Of a stretch of DNA of 50,574 nucleotides, positions 1 to 10,672 are shown in pieces. Position 1 is the first letter of the stretch, and the number at the start of each line of letters is the position of its first letter. The translations under genes and the position numbers were made by a program. The notes under the pieces are model-generated. The model was not told the DNA's origin. It worked only from the letters and a program-made list of their open reading frames with translations, and made no database searches. Origin of the DNA: Pelagophyceae sp. CCMP2097 (lineage: Eukaryota > Sar > Pelagophyceae); NCBI GenBank assembly GCA_026770575.1, contig MU657234.1, positions 163,522-214,095 of the forward strand, in the 5' to 3' direction.

Positions 1-666
1 ACTGTCCGCCGACTATCCGCCGACTATCAAAATCTCATCTTTAGACCGCTCCACCAGGACGACGCGGTCGACTCTGACAAAACTTCTTAGATATTATCAC
101 AGAGGAGACCTACCTCTTTCCAACGCCGTATCTAACTCCAACAGAGCTGCCCGCGTCGAGGCTGCAGACGCGGGAAAGACAGTATTTAGCGAGTTTGATA
201 GTCCGGCAAAAAAAACGCCTCTGCTTGTAGGCTATCACGGAAATTGTTTGGGTGTCGAGCGGAAACTGTTTTCGCTGCGCGCGGCGCGGAGGGCGACGCG
301 CTTCGGCGGCGCTTTTGTCACGCCGAGCGCGCGGCGGCGGCGCGCGTCGATCGCGCCCGGGCGCGTCGAAAACGGTGCGCTATGGAGCGAGGACGGCCGC
401 CGGGACGGACCCCGCGGCACGCAATAAACGCCGTTCAACCCTCGTATTTTCCAATGTGCAAGGCAGTTCTGAACAAGTTCAGAACACCGAGTTCTGAACT
501 CAGAATCGGTGTTCTGAACAAGTTCAGAGCAGTTCAGAACAGCGTATTTGCGTTTTCTGAACCAGTTCTGAACTTGTTAAAAAAAAGTGAACCTCCCTAC
601 TATCCCGTTGGCCGTTTGCTTTTCTAGCCTCGACAAAAAGGCTGAGCTCTGAAGGGCATCGCCGCG
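1..666. other. Non-coding left flank upstream of TOP2
   Basis: I see no convincing gene here. Bases 1-240 are AT-richer and full of stops. Bases 244-440 are GC-rich, and the open frames there run on both strands without recognisable motifs. Bases 6-27 hold a short tandem repeat (CCGCCGACTAT twice). Bases 466-573 hold the GTTCTGAAC array described separately. The stretch presumably contains the TOP2 promoter and 5' UTR, but I see no clear TATA element. Confidence 0.6.
466..573. repeat. Array of eight GTTCTGAAC / GTTCAGAAC nonamers
   Basis: The nonamer GTTCTGAAC, its reverse complement GTTCAGAAC or a one-mismatch form starts at 466, 477, 491, 511, 522, 532, 554 and 565. Steps are 11, 14, 20, 11, 10, 22 and 11 bases, mostly multiples of the DNA helical repeat. 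Bases 466-490 and 506-530 also form a nearly perfect 25-base inverted repeat around a 15-base centre, with CACCGA facing TCGGTG. The array ends about 95 bases before the TOP2 start codon. It could be a multi-site operator for a dimeric DNA-binding protein or a cruciform-forming element. Confidence 0.85.
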
Positions 667-3600
667 ATGGCTCCACTGGTACGCCGCCGCCCCCTTGTGC
701 CGCGGGGGGCGCGCCCCCGACTTGAATCTGCGCCGACGCCGCCGCTCTAGGGCGATGTGGCGAACAAGGCGGCGGCGGCGGCGCCCGTGGGCAAGGCCGC
801 GTCCAACAAGACCATTGAGCAAATCTACCAGAAGAAGACGCAGCTCGAGCACATCCTCCTGCGCCCGGACACGTACGGTGCGTGCCGCCGAAGGTCCCCC
901 GCCGCCGCGCCTGAAAAATCTTGTGTGGCGTGCGAGCCCGCCGCGCGTAGTCGGCAGCATCGAGGCCATGACGCAGCCCATGTGGGTCCTCGACGCGGAG
1001 ACGAAGCGGTGCGCGCCCCCTGCGGCACCGATGCCCCACGGCAGGCGTGGGACGGTAAGAATAGGATGGTCAAGCGGCCCGTGACGTACGTCCCCGGCCT
1101 CTACAAAATCTTCGACGAGATCATGGTACGTGGCCTGCGGCGGACGCCAGAGGCCTCGGAAGGGCTGGGGACACCCGCCGGACGCTCGACCCTTAGGTGA
1201 ACGCTGCGGACAACAAGCAGCGCGATTCGACGATGACAACGATCAAGGTCACCATCGACAAAGAGGCCAACCGCATCTCGGTCTGGAACGACGGCAAAGG
1301 CATCCCCGTCGAGGTGCACTCGGAGCACGGCTGCTACGTCCCCGAGCTCATCTTCGGCCACCTGCTCACGGGTTCCAACTTTGACGACGAGGAGCAAAAG
1401 ACGACGGGCGGCCGCAACGGCTACGGCGCCAAGCTGGCCAACATCTTCTCCACCGAGTTTGTCGTCGAGACGGCCGACTCGAGCACGGGCCTGAAGCTCA
1501 AGCAGACTTGGCGCGACAACATGAGCGGCACGGCCGGAAAAGCCATCGTCAAGCCGCACGCGGGCAAGGACTTTACGTGCATCACGTTCACGCCGGACCT
1601 GAAGCGCTTCAAGATGGACGAGTTGGACGACGACATTGTCGCCCTCCTCTCGAAGCGCGCCTACGACGTTGCCGCGTCGGCGAGCTGCCACGGCAAGGCG
1701 CTGGCCGTCCACCTCAACGGCGTCAAGGTGCCCGTCAAGTCGTTTAAGCAGTACATCGAGCTGCACGACGGCCTCGAGGTTCCCGTCGCGGTGGAAAAGG
1801 TCGACGAGCGCTGGACGGTGGGCGTCGCGCCGTCGGACGGCACTTTCCAGCAAATCTCCTTTGTCAACTCCATCTGCACGACCAAGGGCGGCACGCACGT
1901 CGCGCTGATCGCGGACCAGCTGGCCGCGAAGCTGGCGCCTTTGATCAAGAAGAAGAACAAGGGGACCGAGGTCAAACCCGCGTTCATCAAGGCGCACCTC
2001 GCCATCTACGTCGACGCGCTCATCGTCAACCCGGCCTTCGACTCACAGACCAAGGAGACGCTGACGACGCGCGCGTCGGCCTTTGGGTCCAAGTGCATCC
2101 TCTCGGACGCGTTCGTCAAGTCCGTCGAGAAGAGCGGCGTCGTCGACCGCGTCTTGGCATGGACCAAGTACAAGCAGGACGAGCAGCTCAAGCGCAAGGG
2201 CGGCGCCAAGCGCGCGCGCCTCACGGGCATCGCCAAGCTCGACGACGCCAACCTCGCGGGCGGCTCGCGCGGCCACGAGTGCACGCTCATCCTCACTGAG
2301 GGCGACTCGGCCAAGGCCCTCGCCGTCTCCGGCCTCGGCGTCATCGGCCGCGACCTCTACGGCGTCTTCCCGCTCAAGGGTCCGCCCCGGCGTCGTTGAA
2401 GTGCCGCGCTACTGAGAGACGCCTCCAGACCCGATCAGGGGACCCAAATGATCTCTCCCGACTGCCCGGCGCGCGCGTCGGCCTTTCGCACCGCGGCGCG
2501 CTTTTAGGTAAGCCGCTAAACGTGCGCGAGGCGTCGCACGCGGCCATCATGAAGAACGAGGAGATTCAGCACATTGTCCAGATCCTCGGCCTGCGCTTCG
2601 GCGTCAAGTACGATTCGACCAACGTGAAGACGCTGCGCTACGGCCACCTCATGATCATGACGGACCAGGACCACGACGGTGCGCGCCCTCGCCGGCCCGC
2701 GCGTCGGAGCGCCTCGCGCGAGGACGTTCGAGTCGAACCCCGCGGCCGCGTAGGCTCGCACATCAAGGGCCTGCTGATCAACGCGCTGCACCACTTCTGG
2801 CCGACGCTGCTGGCAGTGCCTCACTTTTTGCGCGTGTTCATCACGCCCATCGTCAAGGCGGAGCCGACCGCCGTGTCGTCGAAGCGGCCCGCGCGGACGT
2901 TCTTCACGCTGCCCGAGTACGAGACGTGGAAGACGGAGACGTTTGGGAAGAAGCAGCCCATCAAGGGCTACACGATCAAGTACTACAAGGGTCTGGGCAC
3001 GTCGACTTCAAAGGAGGCCAAGGAATACTTTTCGGACCTCCCGACGCACCAGCTCGACTTTGAGCGCCTCGACGCCGAGTCCATCGGCGGCGATTTGATC
3101 GACATGGCCTTCTCCAAGAAGCGCGTCGAGGACCGCAAGAAGTGGCTCCGCGAGGTCGAGGTCGGCACGTTTGTCAACTACTCGGTCGCCGAGCTCTCGT
3201 ACCAGGATTTCGTCAACCGCGAGCTCGTGCTCTTCTCCGTGGCGGACAACGAGCGCAGCATCCCCAATGTCGTCGACGGCTTCAAGCCGTCGCAGCGCAA
3301 GGTGCTCTTCGCGTGCTTCAAGCGCAACCTGAAGCGCGAGATTAAAGTCGCGCAGCTCGCGGGCTACGTCTCGGAGCACGCGGCGTACCACCACGGAGAA
3401 ATGTCGCTCACGGGCACCATCGTGGGCATGGCTCAGGACTACTGCGGCTCGAACAACATCCACCTGCTCACGCCCGCGGGCCAGTTCGGCACGCGCATCA
3501 TGGGCGGCAAGGACGCCGCCTCGTCCCGATACATCTTTACCAAGCTCGAGCCCATCGCGCGCTGCATCTTCCACCCCGACGACGACGCAGTCCTGGAGTA

Positions 3601-5999
3601 CCTCGAGGACGACGGCCAGTCCATCGAGCCAAAGTTCTACGTGCCCGTCATCCCGCTGGCCCTCGTCAACGGCGCCGACGGCATCGGCACGGGCTGGGCC
3701 ACGAGCGTGCCCAACTTCGACGCGCGCGTCGTCATCGCCAAGCTGCGGAGCATGATCGCCAAGCGCGGCGCGGACGCGGACTACGCGCCCGAGCCCGACG
3801 AGGCCGAGGCCGAGCAGGCGGATCTGGACATCGACCCGGCGTACCGCGGCTTCACGGGCGACATTGTTCGCAAGGCGGCGGCCAAGGACGGCGCGCCGCC
3901 GTCGTACCTCGTCGTCGGCCGCTGCGCGCGCCTCGACGACGTCACCGTCCTCGTCGACGAGCTGCCCGTGCGCAAGTGGACGCAGGACTACAAGCTTTGG
4001 CTCGAGGCGCAGATCACGGGCGGCGAGAAGGACGTGGCCTGGGTCAAGGACTTTAAGGAGAACCACACCGACACGACGGTGTCGTTCACCGTCACGGTGC
4101 TCGACGCATCCTCGCTCGACGAGGCGGAGAAGTCGCTCTCGGGCCTGGAGAAGCGCTTCAAGCTCGAGGGGACGATTGCGACGTCGAACATGCACTTTTT
4201 CGACGCGGACTCTCAGATGAAGAAGTTTGCTTCGCCCGCGGGCATCTTCGACGATTTCTTTAAGGTCCGCGTGGAAACGTACGTCAAGCGCAAGGCGCAC
4301 CTCTGCGCGACGGCGCGCGCCGAGTGCAACGTCCTGGCCAACAAGGTGCGCTTCGTCCTCGCAGTCGTCGAGGGCGAGCTCATCGTCACGAAGCGCAAGC
4401 GCGCAGACCTGCTGCAGCAACTCGTCAAGGACGGCTACACCGCCGTCCTGCCAAAGGCCGAGCAGCGCAAGAAGGACGCCGACGACGACGCCGCCGCCAA
4501 CGACGACGACGCTGTGGCGTTCTCCGACGACAAGGAGGCGTCGCTCGCGCGCGGCTACGACTACCTGCTGGCCATGAAGCTGTGGGCGCTGACGTACGAG
4601 CGCGTCGAGCAGCTCAAGCAGCAGCTCGCGCTCAAGGAGGCGCTCCTCGCCGACCTCGCCGCGCGGTCCGAGGCCCAGTACTGGCTCCGCGACCTCGACG
4701 GCGTCGAGGCCGCGCTCGACGCCGTCGACGCGCAGCGCGCCATCGACGCCGCTGACCAGGAGAAGGCGCGCCTCAAGCACTCGAAGAACGCGCCGGCGAA
4801 GAAGCGCGCCGCGGCGAAGAAGAAGAAGGACGACTCGGACGAGGAAGACGACGACGACGACGACTTTGCCACGACGAAAAAGGTCGCCGTCAAGCCAAAG
4901 GCCGCGCCGGTCAAGGCCGCGCCCGTCAAGGCGGCACCCGCGGCCAAGGCGGCGCCGGCGGCCAAGGCGGTTAAGCCCCCTGCCGCGCCCAAGGCGGCGG
5001 TCGTGAAAAACGCGGCGGTCAAGGCCAAGGCTCCTGCTGCGAAGAAGAACAAGGCCAAGTACGACTCCGAGGAGGACGACGACGACGACGACGCCGAGTC
5101 CGAGGAGGAAGAGGAGGTGCAGGCCGTCGCGCCGAAGAAGCCGCCTGCGCGGGCGCGCGCCGCGGCCAAGGTCGTCGTCGAGCTGAGCGACGACGACGAT
5201 TTCGGTGGCGCGAGCGAGGACGAGGATGAGTTCGAGCCGGCGGCCAAGCCCGCGCCCAAGGCGGCCGCGGCAAAGCCCGCGGCCGCGCCGAAGAAGAAGA
5301 ACACTGTCGTCGAGTCTGACGACGAGGACTTTGACGACGACATGCCCGCGCCGAAGAAGCGCGCCGCGCCCAAGGCCGCGCCTGTCGCCGCCAGCGAAGA
5401 CGACGTCGTGGTCCGCGAGGTGCCGAAGAAGGCGGCTGCGCCCAAGCCGAAGGCCGATAGCGACGAAGAGGACGAGTTCGCCTTTGATGAGGCGCCGGTC
5501 AAAAAGGCGCCCGTGAAGCGCGCCGCGCCGAAGAAGAAGGCGCTGGCGAGCGACGACGAGCTGAACTCTGACGAGGCGCCGGTCAAAAAGGCCCCCGCGA
5601 AGCGCGCCGCGCCGAAGAAGAAGGCGCTGGCGAGCGACGACGAGTTCGACTCTGACGAGGCGCCGGTCAAAAAGGCCGCCGCGCCGAAGAAGGTGTCTGC
5701 GCCTAAGGCCGCGCCAAAGGCCAAGGCCGCACCCCCGCCAAAGGCCGCGCCAAAGGCCAAGAAGGCCATCGTCATCGAGAGCGAGAGCGAGGACGGCGGC
5801 GAGGCGAGCGACGACGACGCACCCGCCGCACCCGCGGTGCGATCTCCGCGCGACGGACCCCCCGCGCCGCCGCGGGCCCTCACCGCTTTCGTAGGCCGCG
5901 TCTCGGGCGACGCGCACGCGCACGGCCGTCGACTACAGCAAGGTCATCGAGATCGACGACTCGGAGGACGACGAGTCCGAGGCCGAATACTCGGACTAA
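667..5999 (+). CDS. TOP2: DNA topoisomerase II
   Basis: Type IIA topoisomerase that passes one DNA duplex through a transient double-strand break in the nucleus. Exons: 667-678, 751-877, 951-1008, 1065-1125, 1197-2379, 2508-2678, 2754-5836, 5895-5999 (4800 nt, 1599 aa). All seven introns begin GT and end AG. Splicing restores family motifs such as RPDTYVGS, NAADNKQRD and DQDHDGSHIKG. In order: GHKL ATPase (GRNGYGAKL), TOPRIM (LTEGDSA, DQDHDG), then the breakage-reunion domain with the catalytic tyrosine of SSRYIF at 3530-3532. The last 400 or so residues are alternating Lys/Ala/Pro and Asp/Glu tracts, as in other eukaryotic TOP2 tails, with an 84-base tandem repeat. The short first exon (ATG at 667) is inferred. 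No upstream ATG continues the frame. Confidence 0.96.
5489..5680 (+). repeat. 84-base tandem repeat in the TOP2 tail
   Basis: Units start at 5489, 5573 and 5657, so the period is exactly 84 bases (28 codons). The first two units are almost identical and the third is partial. Each encodes an Asp/Glu-rich stretch followed by EAPVKKAP and a Lys-rich stretch (KKKALASDDE). The frame is preserved, so copy number could vary without breaking the gene. Confidence 0.9.
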
Positions 6000-6465
6000 G
6001 CCGCTGAGCCGCGCGGACCGCAGACTCATGTTTCCAACATGCGGCCGACCCCCCAGAACTTTTAATGCACCCCCCATTGACGCGCACGCCAGAGTTCGCC
6101 CCCGCAGCGCACGCCGGGAGGCGCGCGCCCCCAGCTGGAGGACGATCCGGAGCAATGCCCCGCTCTGCTCAAACACGCCAAATACGAGCGTCGTGCGCGT
6201 CGCGAGGCCCCGGCGGCGACCGGCATGCGCTCCGAGCTGACCCGAGTGGCGAGAGGAGCGTCGACTCTGCTTGCCAGTGGTCCGACTCGAGGTCGTCCGG
6301 CTGCAGCAGCTGTTCCAAAGAGGTGGCACGTTTTGGCGATTTTGGCGAGTGTCGTTGCTGGTCACGGTTGTCCGAGTCCGAGCTCTGGCCGCGCCGAGTC
6401 CGTCGTTTGTGGTCGGGGAGGTCCCATGGCCCGCGGGCGCTAGGGTCGCTATACCCGACGCGGCC
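6000..6465. other. TOP2 / coiled-coil gene spacer
   Basis: Between the TOP2 stop and the chosen start of the next gene. Frames are open on both strands, but nothing has recognisable motifs. One frame starting at 6271 is continuous with the downstream protein, so part of this stretch may be its true N-terminus. Confidence 0.45.
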
Positions 6466-9400
6466 ATGGGCATGGGCGAGGCGGTGGCGCTGCGGTCGCT
6501 GCGGGACTCTCTCGTCGTGGCGCCCCTCGGCGGTGCCCCGAGTGCGGCGCACGCAGACAGCCTCGAGGTGCTGGCCCTCAAGGGCCGCATGCACCAGATG
6601 GAGGCGGAGCTGCGCACGGCGCGCACGACGTCGCGCCAGGTACTCCAGGCCTTCCGTGCGAGCCTTTGAGTCTCGAGCGAGGTTCTCTCTAGGCGCGCGA
6701 TGCGGCGACTACGGCGCAGGACTGCGACCGCCGCGCGACGCTCGCGCTGGCCACGGACCACCAGCGCGTCTTCCGCGCGGCGCGTGACTCGCAGACGAAG
6801 ATGCAGCAGACGATCAACGACCGCAACAGCAAGCTGCAGCAGTCGCGGCGCGAGAGCAAAATCGCCGAGGGTCGCGCCGAGGCCGCCGAGGAAAAATGCG
6901 TCGAAGTGCTGGCCGTCCAGGACGCCGCGTTCAAAAAGCAGGCCGACGCGACCAAGGAGGCGGCGCGGTCGCGCTTCCTCTTGAAAAAGGCTGAGGCCCA
7001 AATCGCCGTCCTCGTCGAAGGCAAGCGCGCAGCCGACGCCGCGGGCTCCGCCGCGGCCATCTTCCTGAATGCGGCAGACCTGGACCGCGCGGCGTGGCCC
7101 GGGCGCGAGGCGGACGTGCGGCGAGAGTATGAGGCGCAGCTCGACGAAGCGCGTGTGTGCGCGGCGGGCCTGCGGCAGCAGGCGGCGAACCTCGTGGCCA
7201 AGCGCGCGGCGGCGGCCGAGGACCGCGACGGGGCGCAGCGGCGCCTGGCCGAGGCGCGCGTCGACGGCGCCGAGGCGCGCCTCGAGGTCAAGGCGCTGAA
7301 GCAGCGGCTGGCCCAGGTCCAGGTCGAAGCGGACCGCATTGCGGTCCTCCTCCGAGACGCGCGCGCAGACGTCGTATCCCTGCGCGCCGCCGCCGCAGCA
7401 AACGACGCCGCCGCCAACGACGAGCGGCGGCACGCGGCCGAGGCCCGCCTGGCGGCGGCGGGCGTCGAGGCGCGCGCGGCGGCCCTCGCCGAGGAGCTCG
7501 GCGCCGCGGAGCGCGGCCGCGGCGCCGCTTTGGTGCGCGCGAGGCAGGCGGGCGACCGCGCGAACCGCCTCGACGTCCACTACGCTGAGGAGTACCGCGG
7601 CGCGCGGTCCGACGCCGAGCGGCGCGCGGCGGCGGTGTGCGAGCGCCTCGTGCGCGAGCGGCAGGACGCCCTCGCGGCGGCGGACCGGCACCGGCGCGCG
7701 GCCGCGCTCGCCGAGGGCGCCGTGCGCGCGCTCACGGAGCGCGCTGTCTACCTCCAGCACGCGCTCCGCAGCGCGAAACTCGACGGCGCCGCGTCCGACG
7801 AGCGCTGCGGCCTCGCGCGCACGGCCCTCGTCGCATCCGAGCGCCGCCTCTTGCTCCAGGGCGACGCGTACGCCGAAGACAGCGACGCGCCGCTCGCGCT
7901 GCGCATTTTGGAGGCGGAACACGCACGCGACATTTTGGCGGACGTGGCCGTATCTGTGAAGAAGCTGCGAACGCAGCTCCCGGTGCGCGTCGCCGTGCTG
8001 CGGCGGCCCGAGCCGTCGTGCTTCCTCACGCAGGGCGAGCCTGACGAGGCCGACGCGCAGCCGCGCGGCTTCACCGAGCGGGAGACGCTCTTTGTGCTGG
8101 CCGCGCCGGGCGACGCGCACGGCGCCGACGTGCTGCGGCGCCTCGGCGTCGCGGGCCTCGGAAACGACGTCGCCGCCGCGCGCGACTGCGCCGACGCGGG
8201 CCGCGTTGTCGCGGACCGCATGGCGCGCGTCGCGACGGCGGTGCGCCGCTACGAGGCCGCGGCCGCGGAGACGTGCGGGAGGCTCCGCGCGGCCCTCGTC
8301 GTCTGCGCTTCGGCTTTGACCGACGCGGCGGCCGTGGAAACTGCCGAAGAGCCACCCGGCCTGGCCGTGGAAACGGCGGCGAAGGTAGCGCTCACGCTAA
8401 GGCTCACCGATGCCCTCGCGAAAGCGGCGACGGCGGACCGGCCGCTCTGCCTCGACCTCTCAGCGCTCGGGTTGAACGATGCTGTGTGCGTCGGCGTCGC
8501 ACAACGCCTCGGCAAGGGCGCTGATAAGATGTGCGCGCAAGACGCCTGGGCCGCTGCGGGCGGTTCGCTGGCCCTCAAGAACAAGCATTTAAACGTCGGG
8601 GCGCCGCCCGTCGTGCGAAAATTCGACGAGCGGCGTCCTTGCGCATTCCACGGCGGGCCGGCGCTGCGGCCGCCGGCCGACTTCGTGGCACGCCTCGTGC
8701 TAAGGGGCAACGACCTCGGCGACGTGGCGGCGCGCGCTTTGGCCGCAATCATCGAGAAGATGCCGCGACTTTTGCTTTTGGACCTGCGCGACAACCCGAG
8801 CATCACTGCCGCCGGCCGCGGCGCCCTCGAGGCGGCGGTGCGGCGCAATGCGTCCGTGGTAAACGTCTCCGTCGCCGACGGCGCCGCTCTAAGCGGCGAG
8901 GGCGGCATCGTCGCCGGCTGGCGCGAGCAGTCGGCGGCGTCGGCGGCGGGCGACGCGCTCCAGGCGCTGCCCTTCGTCGACGACGCCGACGGCAAGTTTG
9001 CAGCGGTGCCGCCGGACAAGAGGCCGCTCGTCGTCGACCTGCGCCGGAGTCGAGACCTGGAGCCCGCCGACGGCGGCACGCGGCGCTTCCGGCCCCTCGC
9101 CGCCGCTATGCTCGCGTTGCGGCCCGCCACCGCCGCCGCCCTCGCCGCCGCCGCGCAGGGCCAGGACACCGCCGCGCTCGCCGCCGCCGCGCGGGGCCAG
9201 GATAAAGCGCAAGAGGCCTGGCTCGCACACCTGACGGCGCCCGCCGCGCGCGCGGCGCCCCGGGCCGTGCGGCGCGCGTCGCGGCCGTCGGTCGACGAGG
9301 CCGCGACGCGGGCGGACAAGTTCCGGCGGTCAATCGAGGCGTCGAGCCGCCAGTCGAGCCGGCAGCCGGCGCACCGTCGGTCTGCGCCGTCGTTCGAGAT

Positions 9401-9602
9401 CCGGACGACGGCGCGCACGCTCTCCCTCTCGGCCAGCGACCCGGGCTTCCGTGTCAAGCTCCACAGCAAAAACTACGCCAAGAAGAAGCTTCGGGCGAGG
9501 CAGCCCGCGATGGCCACGCTCGCCGACGACGAAGGCCCTCTGGAAATACGCGACGCAGAGCCGCCGAGCCGCCATCGGAGCGCCATCCACGTGATTCAAT
9601 AA
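6466..9602 (+). CDS. Coiled-coil protein with leucine-rich-repeat segment
   Basis: Exons 6466-6639 and 6693-9602 (1027 aa), joined by a 53-base GT-AG intron at a codon boundary. Roughly the first 450 residues are Ala/Glu/Arg/Lys heptad-like sequence, strongly predicted by eye to be coiled coil. Around residues 600-770 lie leucine-rich pieces (LCLDLSALGLND, LVLRGNDLGD, LLLLDLRDNPSITAAG) resembling ribonuclease-inhibitor-type repeats. The tail is Arg/Ser-rich and basic. I do not recognise a named family. Coiled coil plus RNI-type repeats suggests a scaffold or cytoskeleton/flagellum-associated role, but that is only inference. ATG 6466 was chosen because coiled-coil-like sequence begins there. 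An in-frame ATG at 6271 would add 65 residues. Confidence 0.75.
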
Positions 9603-9771
9603 CTGTGACTGTACTTGTGCACCCTCGCCGCGCGGGTACCGTGTGCACTTCCTTGTACCTGAATAACGGGTCTTGTCCTCCCAATCGACGCCGACGACTT
9701 GTGAAATTATATTAGCGATTTAGGTTAGTCGTCCGTCCGAGCCGCGTCGTGAGCCGGCGCACTTGGCGAAT

Positions 9772-10372
9772 ATGGCGCACAAGAAGGAGTCGATCCTCGA
9801 CCTCGAGAAGCTCATCGACAAGCGCGTCCGCGTCAAGTTCCAAGGCGGCCGCGAAGGTTTGCCAAACGGCGTCGGAGGCTCTTGGGAAACACGCTGTTGG
9901 GAAGCACTCGAGACCCGTCGTCGGCGTCGTCGCGGCGACTCCGTCGCTCGAGACCACGTATACATCTGCGCGAGCGAATGCGAGCGTCGTCCCGTCGTTG
10001 CCAATCGCGCGCACCCTCCCGCTCGCCGCGACGTCTTCCGGCGCAGTGAGCGGCGTGCTCAAGGGCTTCGACCAGCTGGTCAACGTTGTCCTCGACGACT
10101 GCTACGAGCAGATGCGCGGTGCGTCCTTTGACAATTCTCGCCCGACATCTTCCGACGAGTCGCTCACGCGCCGCCCGCGCAGTGCCCGACGACCCGTACG
10201 CCATTTCCGACGAGACTCGGAGGCTAGGGCTCGTCGTCTGCCGCGGCCTCCAGGTGATGCCCACCGGCTCGGCGAACCTGAACCGAAACGGGCGGCGCAG
10301 GTCTCGCTCGTCTCGCCCGTCGACGGCCACGAAGAAATCGCAAACCCGTTCATCCAGCACGCCGACGAATAG
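9772..10372 (+). CDS. LSM7: U6 snRNA-associated Sm-like protein LSm7
   Basis: Subunit of the heptameric LSm rings: LSm1-7 acts in cytoplasmic mRNA decay, and LSm2-8 binds the 3' end of U6 snRNA. Exons 9772-9856, 10047-10118, 10183-10253, 10301-10372 encode 99 aa, close to the family's usual 103. The product begins with KKESILDLEKLIDKRVRVKF, keeps the Sm1 segment (FQGGRE, VSGVLKGFDQLVNVVLDD) and the Sm2 segment (RLGLVVCRG), and ends NPFIQHADE like other LSm7 proteins. Three introns (190, 64 and 47 bases) are required. Each has GT-AG ends and restores the family sequence. The first intron is long for this locus, but I saw no snoRNA-like boxes in it. Confidence 0.95.
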
Positions 10373-10672
10373 AATCGGCCCCCGAAGCGACGCACGCCAC
10401 AGCGAAGTGATCACGCCGCTGCCGGTGGTGTGTGAAAATCGCGGCACAGGGGCCCGCGGCGGAGGCCTCATGCAGGAAACGTATTTTAAATAGTACGCCC
10501 TCGTTCTTAATGGGCCCTCGCCGGGCATGCACGCCGTGCGCTGAAAATCCGGCGTGCGGGGCCTCTCTGCTTGCGAGGTGCCTCGCCGTCGTCGAGCGGC
10601 CGCCGGCTTCTTCCGCGGTGGCGGCGGCCCGCCCGCCGCGCGGTTACGTGAGGCCGCGGTGCCGCGGCGCGC
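10373..10672. other. Convergent 3' spacer, LSM7 / FYVE-SYLF gene
   Basis: About 300 bases between two converging genes. An AT-rich patch (near 10480-10496) probably holds 3' end signals. No gene is seen. Confidence 0.5.

Noticed and set aside
3008..5923. A 971-codon open frame on the minus strand opposite TOP2
   Set aside because: Its composition is Arg/Leu/Gly-rich with no motifs, and it is the mirror of a certain TOP2 exon. Long antisense frames are expected at this GC content.
5880..8120. A 746-codon minus-strand open frame opposite the coiled-coil gene
   Set aside because: No motifs. The plus frame shows heptads and LRR-type motifs and a clean intron, so the minus frame is a shadow.
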